DNA of 64,000 bases from Sphingobacterium sp. (lineage in GTDB: Bacteria; Bacteroidota; Bacteroidia; Sphingobacteriales; Sphingobacteriaceae), in the NCBI GenBank assembly GCA_022712315.1, contig JALAGS010000051.1:20001-84000 (forward strand), in the 5' to 3' direction. Position 1 is the stretch's first letter; each line of letters opens with the position of its first letter. Under the pieces are notes generated by a model. It was not told the DNA's origin and searched no databases. It saw nothing but the letters and a program-made list of their open reading frames with translations. Below are positions 19,872 through 30,002 of the stretch, piece after piece. The translations under genes and the position numbers were made by a program.

Positions 19872-22469
19872 TTAGAAGTCAAATCTGACCCGTGCACGAA
19901 TACCCCAAGCTGGTGCATCGACGTGATCAAGATAATTTAGACGTTTTACGTAGTCCACACGTAATATTTTGAAAATGTTGGATAGACCTATACTTGCCTC
20001 CATATAAGGTTCTGAACCGAACGTATAGGAGCTCTGTACGCCATTTGCATCGTGCTGCCAAGTGAATACCTTTGAACCGTAATTCGGGTCGTCAGGATTG
20101 TTTTCTTTACGCAGTCCACCGTATACACCTTTGAAACTAAATACCTCGCGCAATTTAAGCTTTTTGATCAATGGAATTTTGTTCAGCAGAAAACCATTCA
20201 TGTAGTACTGCACATTCAATGAAGCGTTATGGTCACTGACAAACTCCAGGAAGTTCATCAAGTTATACGAGTTCAATTGATAAGCATAAGTCTGGTTTGC
20301 ACGATGGATCGTTAAGAAAGGGAATGGAATTTCTTTCCCTGCGATATAATTACCCTCTGCCGTAACATCAGCAAATCCAAATTGACTAAAATAGAAGCGT
20401 TTGAATGCACCGACATTAAAGTTGTGATAATTGTATTCACCTTTGGCTAGTCCTTTGATTCCAGCCGTGTAATTGAACGTAAAGATCGGATATTGATTGA
20501 AAATAGGTGTCCGATAGATTTTTCCCTGATAGAACTCTTCATGCGGAGCATACCTAAAATTGACAGACAATTCTGTCGAGTTCAATTCATTAAACAGTCT
20601 GCTTTCATTGTTGGCATCTACCATTTGGTAGGTCAGGCTTCCGGCAGGAGTCTGTCTGTTAATATTAAATGCCGCTCCAATAGCTAAGTGATTTAAAAAT
20701 TCTTTTTTATACTCTAAGCCATAGTTTGTCTCATAGATGTAACGGTCGTTATCGCCACGTTTGAAAGACAGCAAGAAGTTATCTTCCTGAATAAACTCTA
20801 GTTTTTGTCCAGGAATCTTGGTGTCTTTTTTATAAGAAGCCCTGATATAATGCATCGGGAAGGAGTAGACCGATTTGTTATTGAACGCATAAGTTCCACT
20901 GAAAAAGTATTTCCATTTCTGATCTTTAAAACCATAAGCTGCATAAGTTTCAGCATAGAAACGCTTGCTTAAAGACTCTGTAGTGCGTCCGCCGACACGT
21001 AAACGGAAACCTTCTACCGGATTAAAACTATAGAATGTATTCACGGGGCCAATTTCTACGGGACCAGCTTGTTTGTATCCAGATAACAATAGCGCAGCAA
21101 TGTCCATGAATGTACGGAATGAAGGAATCTTCTGTAGCGTATCAATATTATGATAGATGTTCAATTCATTTTGCGCAAGAGCGAGTGGACGTTGAGTTTC
21201 AAACAATGTTTTTGTCGCTTTCTTATTCTCAACATTATAGGCGATAACCGTCGACGGACCATCATAGATACTATCGGGTTGTTGAATGCCGACTTTGTAA
21301 TTATTGTAATCTACTGTCCGGCTTCCGCGGATACCCATGCCTTTCTCTGTTAGGGAGAAATCTATGCCTAAAGTGCTCGTTTTTAAATAAAAACGGCTTT
21401 TGCTGTCTTTGTCAAATTTCAGCTGTATCTGTAAGTCGCGCACAAAGTTTAAGTTGATGTCATCAGCAACAGTCATGTTGGCGCCCTGAACGGCATAATT
21501 GCCGTCCAAAGTAACATACAGCTGGCCTTTGAATAACATATCGGCCTTGTTGCGCGGAAAGAAACTTAATTCGACCAACCACGGCTGTACAGTTTTAATG
21601 GTATCCGTGATAAAGAATTTATAAAACGTAGGAGCTGAGTTTGCGATTGGACTTAAAAACTGATTTGTAACCAATGAAATGTTATTGTCGTAAATATCAA
21701 CTTGCTCATACAATTTATTGAAGTAGGCGGTAAGACCGTCGTTATCGATAAATTTGGGATCAAATTGCGCGCGTTGGTCACCGAGTATATATTGTTTGGT
21801 TTTGCTCGGATCTTTACGGTAGTACACTTTCGACATTTTTTCTTCTATGAAAGCAGGAAGCACGTACTTGTTGGCGGTTTTCGCTGAGTCGTCCGTTTCA
21901 AAAAGAAATTGATAGTTTTTGAATATTTTTTTATTGACAAATTTCTCCGAAAGATTGCTTAACCCTAAGGACATCTTCTCGTATTGGTCAAATTCAGCAT
22001 ATTGCTGACCTGAAAGCCTATTTTTTTCCTTGTTCTCGATGACCTTGCGAATCAATGCGACAGCAGGATTGTCTTTGTTGCTATATTTTTTCTTTTTGGC
22101 CTTAACAACGACTTCTTCCAGCATGTTGTCCTGTTGGTCCATGAGAATTTCTTTTGTTTGCGTTGCATCATTCGTAACAAAAGCATCTTTACTGTCATAC
22201 CCAATGTAACTTGCTCTGATTTTCACATACGATGTCGGAAAGACCAGCTTAAATTCACCATTTGCATTTGTTGAAGTGGTGGTTCCTGCAGAAGCGGGGG
22301 CACCAACGACTGCTACAGTAGCATAGGGGATGGGAGTCTTGGTCTTTGCATCTTTAACTGTACCGGTCACGGTTTTGTTCTGGGCAAAAGCCAAAGATAC
22401 CGTTAGCACGAGTGTTATCGAAAAAAAGAGTTTAGTTATGAAGGTTGTTGCGTTTATTTTAGCTTCCAT
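19872..22469 (-). CDS. DUF5686-type outer-membrane protein with carboxypeptidase-regulatory-like domain
   Basis: Signal peptide, KTVTGTVKDAKTKTPIPYATVAVVGAPASAGTTTSTNANGEFKLVFP (CarboxypepD_reg-like), long beta-rich remainder. Start moved to 22469. Confidence 0.85.
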   Translation of the reverse strand: MEAKINATTFITKLFFSITLVLTVSLAFAQNKTVTGTVKDAKTKTPIPYATVAVVGAPASAGTTTSTNANGEFKLVFPTSYVKIRASYIGYDSKDAFVTNDATQTKEILMDQQDNMLEEVVVKAKKKKYSNKDNPAVALIRKVIENKEKNRLSGQQYAEFDQYEKMSLGLSNLSEKFVNKKIFKNYQFLFETDDSAKTANKYVLPAFIEEKMSKVYYRKDPSKTKQYILGDQRAQFDPKFIDNDGLTAYFNKLYEQVDIYDNNISLVTNQFLSPIANSAPTFYKFFITDTIKTVQPWLVELSFFPRNKADMLFKGQLYVTLDGNYAVQGANMTVADDINLNFVRDLQIQLKFDKDSKSRFYLKTSTLGIDFSLTEKGMGIRGSRTVDYNNYKVGIQQPDSIYDGPSTVIAYNVENKKATKTLFETQRPLALAQNELNIYHNIDTLQKIPSFRTFMDIAALLLSGYKQAGPVEIGPVNTFYSFNPVEGFRLRVGGRTTESLSKRFYAETYAAYGFKDQKWKYFFSGTYAFNNKSVYSFPMHYIRASYKKDTKIPGQKLEFIQEDNFLLSFKRGDNDRYIYETNYGLEYKKEFLNHLAIGAAFNINRQTPAGSLTYQMVDANNESRLFNELNSTELSVNFRYAPHEEFYQGKIYRTPIFNQYPIFTFNYTAGIKGLAKGEYNYHNFNVGAFKRFYFSQFGFADVTAEGNYIAGKEIPFPFLTIHRANQTYAYQLNSYNLMNFLEFVSDHNASLNVQYYMNGFLLNKIPLIKKLKLREVFSFKGVYGGLRKENNPDDPNYGSKVFTWQHDANGVQSSYTFGSEPYMEASIGLSNIFKILRVDYVKRLNYLDHVDAPAWGIRARVRFDF

Positions 22470-22770
22470 TATATTGCTATAATCTTGAAAATTCAAAATT
22501 GTTTTCTTGTCTCTACTTTATTTTTGACTTTATAGGTATTAAAATCAAAAAATCAGTGAACAAAGGAAATAAAAAATTAAGAATAATTAAAATTTTATTG
22601 TAATGTAATAAAGGGAGGTATTTGATTTAGTTGTTTTTGTAAACTATTGTTTGTCAGTTGTTTGTGGTTAATTATTGATTTAGGTCAATAATTTGTCTGT
22701 TACATTTTGACTTGCCGATGATTTTCCAATGGATTATTTGCTGACTTTTGTAACGATATAGTCAGCGTTA

Positions 22771-24459
22771 TTAAAAATCCGGTTCAATTTCAAAGGTCAT
22801 TTCCTTTTTAAAACGGGGGTGAACGAAGGTAATTGAAGCGGCATGCAGGTGTAATCTGTTTGCTTTTGTACCGTATAAATCATCCCCGACAATCGGAGTA
22901 TTTAAGCCATTCGGATGTACAGCGTGCATACGGAGCTGGTGTGTGCGTCCTGTTAATGGGTAGAATCTGACTCTTGTTTGCTTGTTTTCTATCGCAATTT
23001 TTTCCCATTTCGTCTGTGCTGGTTTGCCATAGGTATAGCAGACCATCTGACGGGGCCGGTCATCCAGGTCTACCCGAAGTGGGAGATCAATAAAACCTGA
23101 TTCCGCTTCTACAACGCCATCGAGTAAAGCAATGTATGTTTTTTTTATCGTATGCTGTATGAATTGATCTTGAATGAACTGATGGGATTCTTTGTTTTTG
23201 GCAACGATCAAAAGACCCGAGGTAGACATGTCCAGCCGGTGGATAATAATTGGGCCCGCATCTGGGTAACGTTGCAGAATCCGGTTATAAACCGAGTCTT
23301 TTACATAAATGCCCGGAACAGATAGAAATTCTGCCGGTTTATTGATAACAATGATATCCTCATCTTCATAAATCTGAGGGAGTTCTACATCCAATGTTGT
23401 TTCCTGTTGCATCGGATTTGGGTCAACAGCCAATCCTTCCAGCATATAGCCTAAAATAGGTTCACATTTTTTTCGGCAGGCAGGATAGTAGTTTTGGTGT
23501 CTGCGTATTTCAGATGCTGGCGAACAGCCCCACCAGAATTCAGCCAAAGCAAGGGGTGTCAGTTCGTTTTCATAAGCATATTGCAAAAGTTTGGGGGCAG
23601 CGCATTCCCCAGATCCAGCGGGAGGTGTTGTCTTGTCGAAATCATGGAATACAGCAACAACATTTTTTCGCTCACCTTTAGCATTACAGAAATTATATTT
23701 TTCGAAAAGCTGTTTCTGCAGGTTTCCTGACCGTGTTTTTCGTTCCTCTTTCAATGCAGCAATTGCAGACAGCATCTGTTGCAATTGGATACTTTCGGAT
23801 TCCAGTGCCAGGTGCATATCGTATTGAAAACGCTGCAGCTGCTGTTTGTCTTTTAAACTTTGGCTGCGCATATCTTCCATGAGCAGTTCATATTCTTCAT
23901 CCGATAGACTTGCCCGCAGCCGCGTCCGGGTTTCTTTGCGCTCTTTTTTTTGAACTCTTAACTTTGTTTTTAATTCATCCAGGGACTTATCCCAGGTGCC
24001 TTTCAGTAAATCAAGATGACGCTTTGTACTGGCCAGTTCATCACTTTTTTCCAGTTGTTCAATTTTTCGGTTAAGCGCATTGAGATGCACTTCTTCGTTC
24101 AGAAAAAAACTGTTTTCTTCGAGCATGTCGAAGATGGGCGGAACAAAATACTGATGTTTGTTACTTCCTGCCAGTTTTCCTGACACGGCAGCAAGGTAAC
24201 CCAGTTGGCCATGCTGGTTTTTGACAACAAGGACACCAAACATTTTTCCGATAGCCAATCCTTCCGACTTTTCATCGAGGCCAAAATTATGGCTCCAGTC
24301 TTCTTGATTTTCGATATAATGTTGAAGTTCTTTTGCAGCAATGACGGCGAGTGGGTGTGGTTCATAGCAAAATGGAAAGGTAAATCGCGCCGGAAGTTCA
24401 ATACCTGAAATATCTTTTTTGAATGTATGAAAATAAGTGTTGTTGTCCATTGTGCCCAC
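22771..24459 (-). CDS. RluA-family pseudouridine synthase with a long N-terminal extension
   Basis: C-terminus INKPAEFLSVPGIYVKDSVYNRILQRYPDAGPIIIHRLDMSTSGLLIVAKN...PLTGRTHQLRMHAVH; about 330 aa N-terminal region with a coiled coil. Confidence 0.9.
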   Translation of the reverse strand: MGTMDNNTYFHTFKKDISGIELPARFTFPFCYEPHPLAVIAAKELQHYIENQEDWSHNFGLDEKSEGLAIGKMFGVLVVKNQHGQLGYLAAVSGKLAGSNKHQYFVPPIFDMLEENSFFLNEEVHLNALNRKIEQLEKSDELASTKRHLDLLKGTWDKSLDELKTKLRVQKKERKETRTRLRASLSDEEYELLMEDMRSQSLKDKQQLQRFQYDMHLALESESIQLQQMLSAIAALKEERKTRSGNLQKQLFEKYNFCNAKGERKNVVAVFHDFDKTTPPAGSGECAAPKLLQYAYENELTPLALAEFWWGCSPASEIRRHQNYYPACRKKCEPILGYMLEGLAVDPNPMQQETTLDVELPQIYEDEDIIVINKPAEFLSVPGIYVKDSVYNRILQRYPDAGPIIIHRLDMSTSGLLIVAKNKESHQFIQDQFIQHTIKKTYIALLDGVVEAESGFIDLPLRVDLDDRPRQMVCYTYGKPAQTKWEKIAIENKQTRVRFYPLTGRTHQLRMHAVHPNGLNTPIVGDDLYGTKANRLHLHAASITFVHPRFKKEMTFEIEPDF

Positions 24460-24925
24460 AGCTTTCCCTCGAGATAATATGTCGGCAAAAGTACAATATT
24501 CTGTTCTTTAAATCACATAACGGAGGCTGTTTTATCGGAAAAATGTCAAATTTATGGATTTCGGCCCGCTGCTTTCGCGCGTTTCTTGTTTGGCTCATCA
24601 TGCCAGCTTTTTCCGTTCTTTCCCCTTAAAGGCCCCTCTGCGCTGTTTCATGAACGAAAGGTTTCCGATAACATTATTTGGGGCAATTGACATGAATTTT
24701 TGCAGGTAGCCTTATTTGGTTTTTACCGCATTTTTGGGTAAATTTAGACAAGCAATTCATACATATAGTTAACAAAAGAATAGACATTGAAATATCCACG
24801 ATTGCAAAACATAAATACCGATAAACGTAATGTGGATATTCCATATGGCCTTTTAAAGAACAACGCGAGTGTAGCGGTTTCATTGGGACTAATGAAAAAT
24901 AAACACTCTCAATAATTATTTAAAT

Positions 24926-25399
24926 ATGAAAACTTCAATTGGAATTAAAGATGCAGACTTGAAAAAAGTTGCACAGTTGCTAAATGTGCTATTGGCAGAT
25001 GAACACATCGTCTATATGAAGACACGTAATGCACATTGGAATGTGGAAGGTGCGGATTTTCATGCCGCTCATTTATTTTTAGAATCTCAATACGATGAAC
25101 TGGCTGAAGTGATCGATGAAGTGGCAGAGCGTGTGCGTACACTGGGACATTACGCTGTAGGTACATTTGATAAATATCTGAAGCTAACCCGCTTAACGGA
25201 ATCTACTTCGGAGAAGACAGATAGCCAGTCTTATTATAAAGAATTGCTGGCTGACCACGAAGCTATTGCGATGTCAATCCGTGCGGACCTTGCGGTGGTT
25301 GAGGGCACAGCAGATAATGGTACGGAGGACTTTTTGGTCGGACTGTTGGAAAAGCATGAAAAAATGGCTTGGATGCTCCGCGCGCATTTCGTGAAGTAG
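24926..25399 (+). CDS. dps: Dps family DNA-protection/ferritin-like protein
   Basis: KTRNAHWNVEGADFHAAHLFLESQYDELAEVIDEVAERVRTLGHYAVGTFDKYL. Confidence 0.93.
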   Translation: MKTSIGIKDADLKKVAQLLNVLLADEHIVYMKTRNAHWNVEGADFHAAHLFLESQYDELAEVIDEVAERVRTLGHYAVGTFDKYLKLTRLTESTSEKTDSQSYYKELLADHEAIAMSIRADLAVVEGTADNGTEDFLVGLLEKHEKMAWMLRAHFVK

Positions 25400-25427
25400 C
25401 TGTAGCTATTTATCCACAGTTGCTGGA

Positions 25428-25463
25428 AAAAATCCCACCTATCTGAATAGGCGGGATTTTTTT
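25428..25463 (+). terminator. Terminator after dps
   Basis: AAAATCCCaCCTAT..ATAGGcGGGATTTTTTTTT. Confidence 0.82.
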
Positions 25464-25546
25464 TTCTGTTTTGTTGCCGGCGCAGGATTAATTTTCTATC
25501 TTAAAGAGGAATTAAGCCTTCAGAAACATTTTAACATATTACAACT

Positions 25547-28006
25547 ATGCTTGAAGACGACAACCTAAATCAAACCACACTAAATGAGGAGGAAAATGAT
25601 GGTACTTTGGAAAGTATGCATCATGTGAATAATCCGGTATTGGATCTACCTAAAATTGAAAAGAAGTATCTGGAAGCTATCGTAGCCCACAATCAAAATG
25701 ATAAGTCCTATTATTTTTCTGATGGTAAAGCGAAGGTGGAAATCAAAATCGTTACCGATGAAATTGTACGGGTCAGGCTGGCACCCCAGGGGACATTTTT
25801 GGAAGACTTTTCCTATGCACTGGCTAAGAAAGACCACCGCGTCAGTATACATCAATGTAAGGAGGAGGCCGACCATTACCTAGTCCACACAAACACCATT
25901 TCCTGTAAGATTAATAAGAATGACTTTTTGATTTCTTTCTCCGACCGTGCCGGTAACCTGTTCAACGCAGATTTAGCACCCATGCACTGGGAAGAGAACC
26001 CCGATTTTGGCGGTTATTATGTTTACAGTACAAAAGTTGCTTTTGAAAGCGAAGCATTTTATGGACTCGGCGATAAGGCGACTAAATTGAACCTTAGAGG
26101 GAAAAGACTTAAGAACTGGAATTCAGATACCTACGCTTTTGCGTACGATCAGGATCCACTTTATAAAACTATTCCGTTTTATATTGGTTTAAAAGATGGT
26201 GAAGCCTATGGGATTTTCTTTGACAATACCTTCAAGACCTATTTTGATTTCGCGGCAGAAGATCCGGGAAAAACAAGTTTTTGGTCCGAAGGCGGAGAAC
26301 TGCAGTATTATTACATTCATGGTCCGCATATTATCGATGTGATCCGTCGGTACCATACGTTGACAGGTACACATTATCTGCCGCCGCTGTGGGCGATAGG
26401 GTATCATCAATGCCGCTGGAGCTATTATCCAGAAGCCAATGTCCGTAAGGTTGCCGAGGAATTTAGAAAGCGGCAAATTCCATGCGATGCCATTTATCTT
26501 GATATTGACTATATGGAGGGGTATCGCTGTTTTACTTGGAATAAACAGTATTTCCCAAATCCCAAAAATATGATCAGTGATTTGGCGAATGACGGCTTTA
26601 AAACGGTCGTTATGATCGATCCGGGTATCAAGGTGGATGAAAACTATTGGGTATTCAGGGAAGGGAAGGAGAATAGATATTTTTGCCGTCGGGGGGATGA
26701 TTATTTTATGGAAGGATTTGTATGGCCCGGGCGTTGTCAGTTTCCTGATTTTACCAATCCGGAGGTTCGCCAATGGTGGGGAACACTTTATCAGGGGCTT
26801 GTTGAAGATGGCGTTGCCGGATTCTGGAATGATATGAATGAACCTGCTGTATTTGGGCGGGGAACTTTTCCAGACGATGTGCGCCACCAGTATGATGGGC
26901 ACCGGGGCTCGCACCGAAAGGCGCATAACATCTATGGCATGCAGATGGTCCGAGCGACCTATGACGGCCTTAAGAAACTGTATAAAAACAAAAGGCCTTT
27001 TACGATTACCCGGGCTGCTTATGCTGGTACGCAACGTTATTCTTCGGTTTGGACGGGCGATAACCTGGCGAGCTGGGAGCATCTCAAATTGGGGACTTTG
27101 CAGCTACAGCGTCTGTCTACTTCCGGGATGTCCTTTTGTGGAACGGATATCGGCGGATTTACAGGGGAGCCTGATGGCGAATTGTTTACGAGATGGATGC
27201 AATTCGGTGTCTTTTCGCCTTTTATGCGGGTGCACTCTGCCGGCGATACGCGCGACCGCGAGCCATGGAGCTTTGGTGAAGATTGGGAAAAGATCAATAG
27301 GAAGTTTATTGAGCTTCGGTATAAGCTTTTGCCTTATATCTATACTTGCTTTTGGGAACAAACGAAATACGGTTATCCGATCTTACGTCCCATATCGATG
27401 GTCGAACAGCATATTCCGACCAATTGGCAGCGGGAAGAGGAATTCTGTTTTGGTGATAAGATTTTGGTATCGCCGGTATTGCAGCCTGGCCAAAAGAGCA
27501 AGATCGTTTATCTGCCTGAAGGGAATTGGTTTTATTATTTCAGCAATGAAACCTACGTTGGCGGCAAAGAACATACGATCGCCACTCCATTGGACGAAAT
27601 GCCGATGTTTGTCCGTGGTGGATCTGTTATCCCTGAGTATCCTGTCATGCAATATACTGGAGAAAAGAAGATTGAGGAGTTGCAGTTGAATGTTTACTTC
27701 GCCGAGGGGGTAACCCGTTCGTATGTGTATTCAGATCATGGCGATACCTTTGCATATGAGCAGGATATTTATCTCGAGAAATGTTTTACAGTATCGGGAC
27801 TTAAAGATTCCTTGTCGATCAAACAAACCAGCGATGGTCTTTTTACCGAACGGTACGAACACTATAAATTACAGTTAATTGGTTTACCATTCCAGATCAA
27901 GAAGGTCAAGACAGATGGTATAGAAACAAAAGTACAACAGGATGAAAAGGGGCGATATTGGATTAATGTCGCACGAGAATTTGATAACATATTGATAGAA
28001 GGTTAA
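25547..28006 (+). CDS. Glycoside hydrolase family 31 (alpha-glucosidase-like)
   Basis: GFWNDMNEPAVF nucleophile motif, GIFFDNTFKTYFDF, PPLWAIGYHQCRWSYYPE; no signal peptide. Confidence 0.94.
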   Translation: MLEDDNLNQTTLNEEENDGTLESMHHVNNPVLDLPKIEKKYLEAIVAHNQNDKSYYFSDGKAKVEIKIVTDEIVRVRLAPQGTFLEDFSYALAKKDHRVSIHQCKEEADHYLVHTNTISCKINKNDFLISFSDRAGNLFNADLAPMHWEENPDFGGYYVYSTKVAFESEAFYGLGDKATKLNLRGKRLKNWNSDTYAFAYDQDPLYKTIPFYIGLKDGEAYGIFFDNTFKTYFDFAAEDPGKTSFWSEGGELQYYYIHGPHIIDVIRRYHTLTGTHYLPPLWAIGYHQCRWSYYPEANVRKVAEEFRKRQIPCDAIYLDIDYMEGYRCFTWNKQYFPNPKNMISDLANDGFKTVVMIDPGIKVDENYWVFREGKENRYFCRRGDDYFMEGFVWPGRCQFPDFTNPEVRQWWGTLYQGLVEDGVAGFWNDMNEPAVFGRGTFPDDVRHQYDGHRGSHRKAHNIYGMQMVRATYDGLKKLYKNKRPFTITRAAYAGTQRYSSVWTGDNLASWEHLKLGTLQLQRLSTSGMSFCGTDIGGFTGEPDGELFTRWMQFGVFSPFMRVHSAGDTRDREPWSFGEDWEKINRKFIELRYKLLPYIYTCFWEQTKYGYPILRPISMVEQHIPTNWQREEEFCFGDKILVSPVLQPGQKSKIVYLPEGNWFYYFSNETYVGGKEHTIATPLDEMPMFVRGGSVIPEYPVMQYTGEKKIEELQLNVYFAEGVTRSYVYSDHGDTFAYEQDIYLEKCFTVSGLKDSLSIKQTSDGLFTERYEHYKLQLIGLPFQIKKVKTDGIETKVQQDEKGRYWINVAREFDNILIEG

Positions 28007-28008
28007 AC

Positions 28009-29967
28009 ATGGCCAATGAAGTAATTCCGTATAGTCTATTTTCTGAATTTGATGTCGCCTTATTCCAGTCGGGTAAGCACTTCAAATTATACGAAAAGTT
28101 CGGTTCACATGAACTGGAAGTCAACGGTGAAAAAGGCGTTTATTTTGCGGTTTGGGCTCCAAATGCAAAATCTATCGCTGTCACCGGTGACTTCAATTTT
28201 TGGGATAAGGGGCGCCATGCGCTTTATGTGCGCTGGGATGGTAGCGGAATCTGGGAGGGATTTATTCCAGGACTGGGAAATGGTGAAGCATACAAGTATG
28301 TTATTCAGACCTATTCGGACGAACAGCTTGAAAAAGGTGATCCATTTGCGTTTAAATGGGAAGTTGCACCAAAAACTGCTTCAGTTGTTCACTCGACTTG
28401 GTACGAATGGAATGACAAGCAGTGGATGCAGGAACGGGTCCTAAAAAATCGATTGGATCAACCTTGGTCGGTCTATGAAGTACATCTGGGTTCCTGGTCC
28501 CGGGATCCCGAAAGTCCGGATACCTTACTGAGCTATCGCGAAATTGCCGTTCAGCTTGTATCGTATGTCAAGGAAATGAATTTTACGCATGTCGAATTTA
28601 TGCCTTTGATGGAACATCCCTATTACCCTTCCTGGGGATATCAGATAACGGGATATTTTGCCGCGAGTTCGCGTTACGGTTCCGCGCAAGATCTCATGTA
28701 TCTGATCGAGGAATTGCATGCTGCTGGCATAGGTGTGCTTTTGGATTGGGTTCCTTCTCATTTTCCGGGAGATGCCCACGGTCTTTATCGATTTGATGGA
28801 ACTAGTTTATACGAGCATGAAGACCCACGGAAAGGTTTCCATCCCGATTGGCAATCTTATATTTTCAATTATGGGCGCAATGAAGTGCGGTCTTTTCTGA
28901 TCAGTAATGCATTTTATTGGCTGGACCGTTTTCATATTGATGGCCTCCGGGTGGATGCTGTAGCGTCGATGCTGTACCTGGATTACAGCAGAAATGAAGG
29001 GGAGTGGATTGCAAATGAATTTGGCGGAAATGAAAATTTAGAAGCTGTACAATTTTTAAAAGAATTGAATGAGGCGGTTTATGAACATTTTCCACATGTG
29101 CAGACAATTGCTGAAGAATCGACTTCCTGGCCGAGTGTCAGCCGGCCAACGTACGCTGGTGGATTGGGATTCGGAATGAAATGGATGATGGGCTGGATGC
29201 ACGACACTCTGGATTATTTTAAAGAAGATCCGATCAACCGAAAGTATCATCATGACCGGTTGACATTCGCCACGGTATATGCTTTTCATGAGAATTTTAT
29301 GCTGCCGCTTTCCCACGATGAGGTCGTTTATGGAAAACAATCGTTGATTTATAAAATGCCGGGAGACGAATGGCAGAAATTTGCCAATCTCAGGGCATTG
29401 TATCTCTTTATGTATACCTTTTCGGGAACTAAACTGTTGTTCATGGGCGGTGAATTTGGTCAGACCTCGGAATGGAATGTCAATCAATCGCTTGATTGGC
29501 ATCTATTGGAGTTTGCTCCGCATCAGGGGATGAAGCAATTTGTTTCGGATCTAAATGGTGTGTATTGTACGCAGCCAAGCCTTTTTCAAAAAGCTTTTGA
29601 TGCTTCAGGTTTTGAATGGATAGATGCCGGTGACCGTGAAAATTCAGTTGTGGTTTATTGGCGAAAAGGATTCGACTCTTGGGACGATACCGTTGTTGTT
29701 CTCAACTTGACACCTGTGGTGCGGGAGCATTTCCGTATAGGTCTTCCATATGCAGGCGAGTGGGAAGTCGTTTTGAGTTCTGATGAACTGAAATATTTCG
29801 GCTCTGGAATTAACAACCCACCTTTCCATAGCGAACATCTGCACTGGATGAATCATGTACAGTCGGCTCAGCTGCATTTGCCTCCGCTAGGTGGCTATGT
29901 TCTCAAAAGGAAAAAAGAGGTCAAGGAAACAAATCCAATTCAGCAAGGAGAGCGTATTCCTGTATAA
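28009..29967 (+). CDS. glgB: 1,4-alpha-glucan branching enzyme
   Basis: VYEVHLGSWSRDPESPDTLLSYREIA, DGLRVDAVASMLYLDYSR, GGEFGQTSEWNVNQSLDWHLLE. Confidence 0.95.
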   Translation: MANEVIPYSLFSEFDVALFQSGKHFKLYEKFGSHELEVNGEKGVYFAVWAPNAKSIAVTGDFNFWDKGRHALYVRWDGSGIWEGFIPGLGNGEAYKYVIQTYSDEQLEKGDPFAFKWEVAPKTASVVHSTWYEWNDKQWMQERVLKNRLDQPWSVYEVHLGSWSRDPESPDTLLSYREIAVQLVSYVKEMNFTHVEFMPLMEHPYYPSWGYQITGYFAASSRYGSAQDLMYLIEELHAAGIGVLLDWVPSHFPGDAHGLYRFDGTSLYEHEDPRKGFHPDWQSYIFNYGRNEVRSFLISNAFYWLDRFHIDGLRVDAVASMLYLDYSRNEGEWIANEFGGNENLEAVQFLKELNEAVYEHFPHVQTIAEESTSWPSVSRPTYAGGLGFGMKWMMGWMHDTLDYFKEDPINRKYHHDRLTFATVYAFHENFMLPLSHDEVVYGKQSLIYKMPGDEWQKFANLRALYLFMYTFSGTKLLFMGGEFGQTSEWNVNQSLDWHLLEFAPHQGMKQFVSDLNGVYCTQPSLFQKAFDASGFEWIDAGDRENSVVVYWRKGFDSWDDTVVVLNLTPVVREHFRIGLPYAGEWEVVLSSDELKYFGSGINNPPFHSEHLHWMNHVQSAQLHLPPLGGYVLKRKKEVKETNPIQQGERIPV

Positions 29968-30002
29968 AATATGGTTGTAAAATTTCACGGTGTAAAAGAA
30001 GA

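Noticed and set aside
26189-27689. Long alternative-frame ORFs (297 aa minus, 283 aa plus) inside the GH31 gene
   Set aside because: They overlap a clear GH31 catalytic domain; translations are low-complexity shadow frames.
29056-29502. 148-aa minus-strand ORF in glgB
   Set aside because: Antisense to conserved GlgB active-site motifs.
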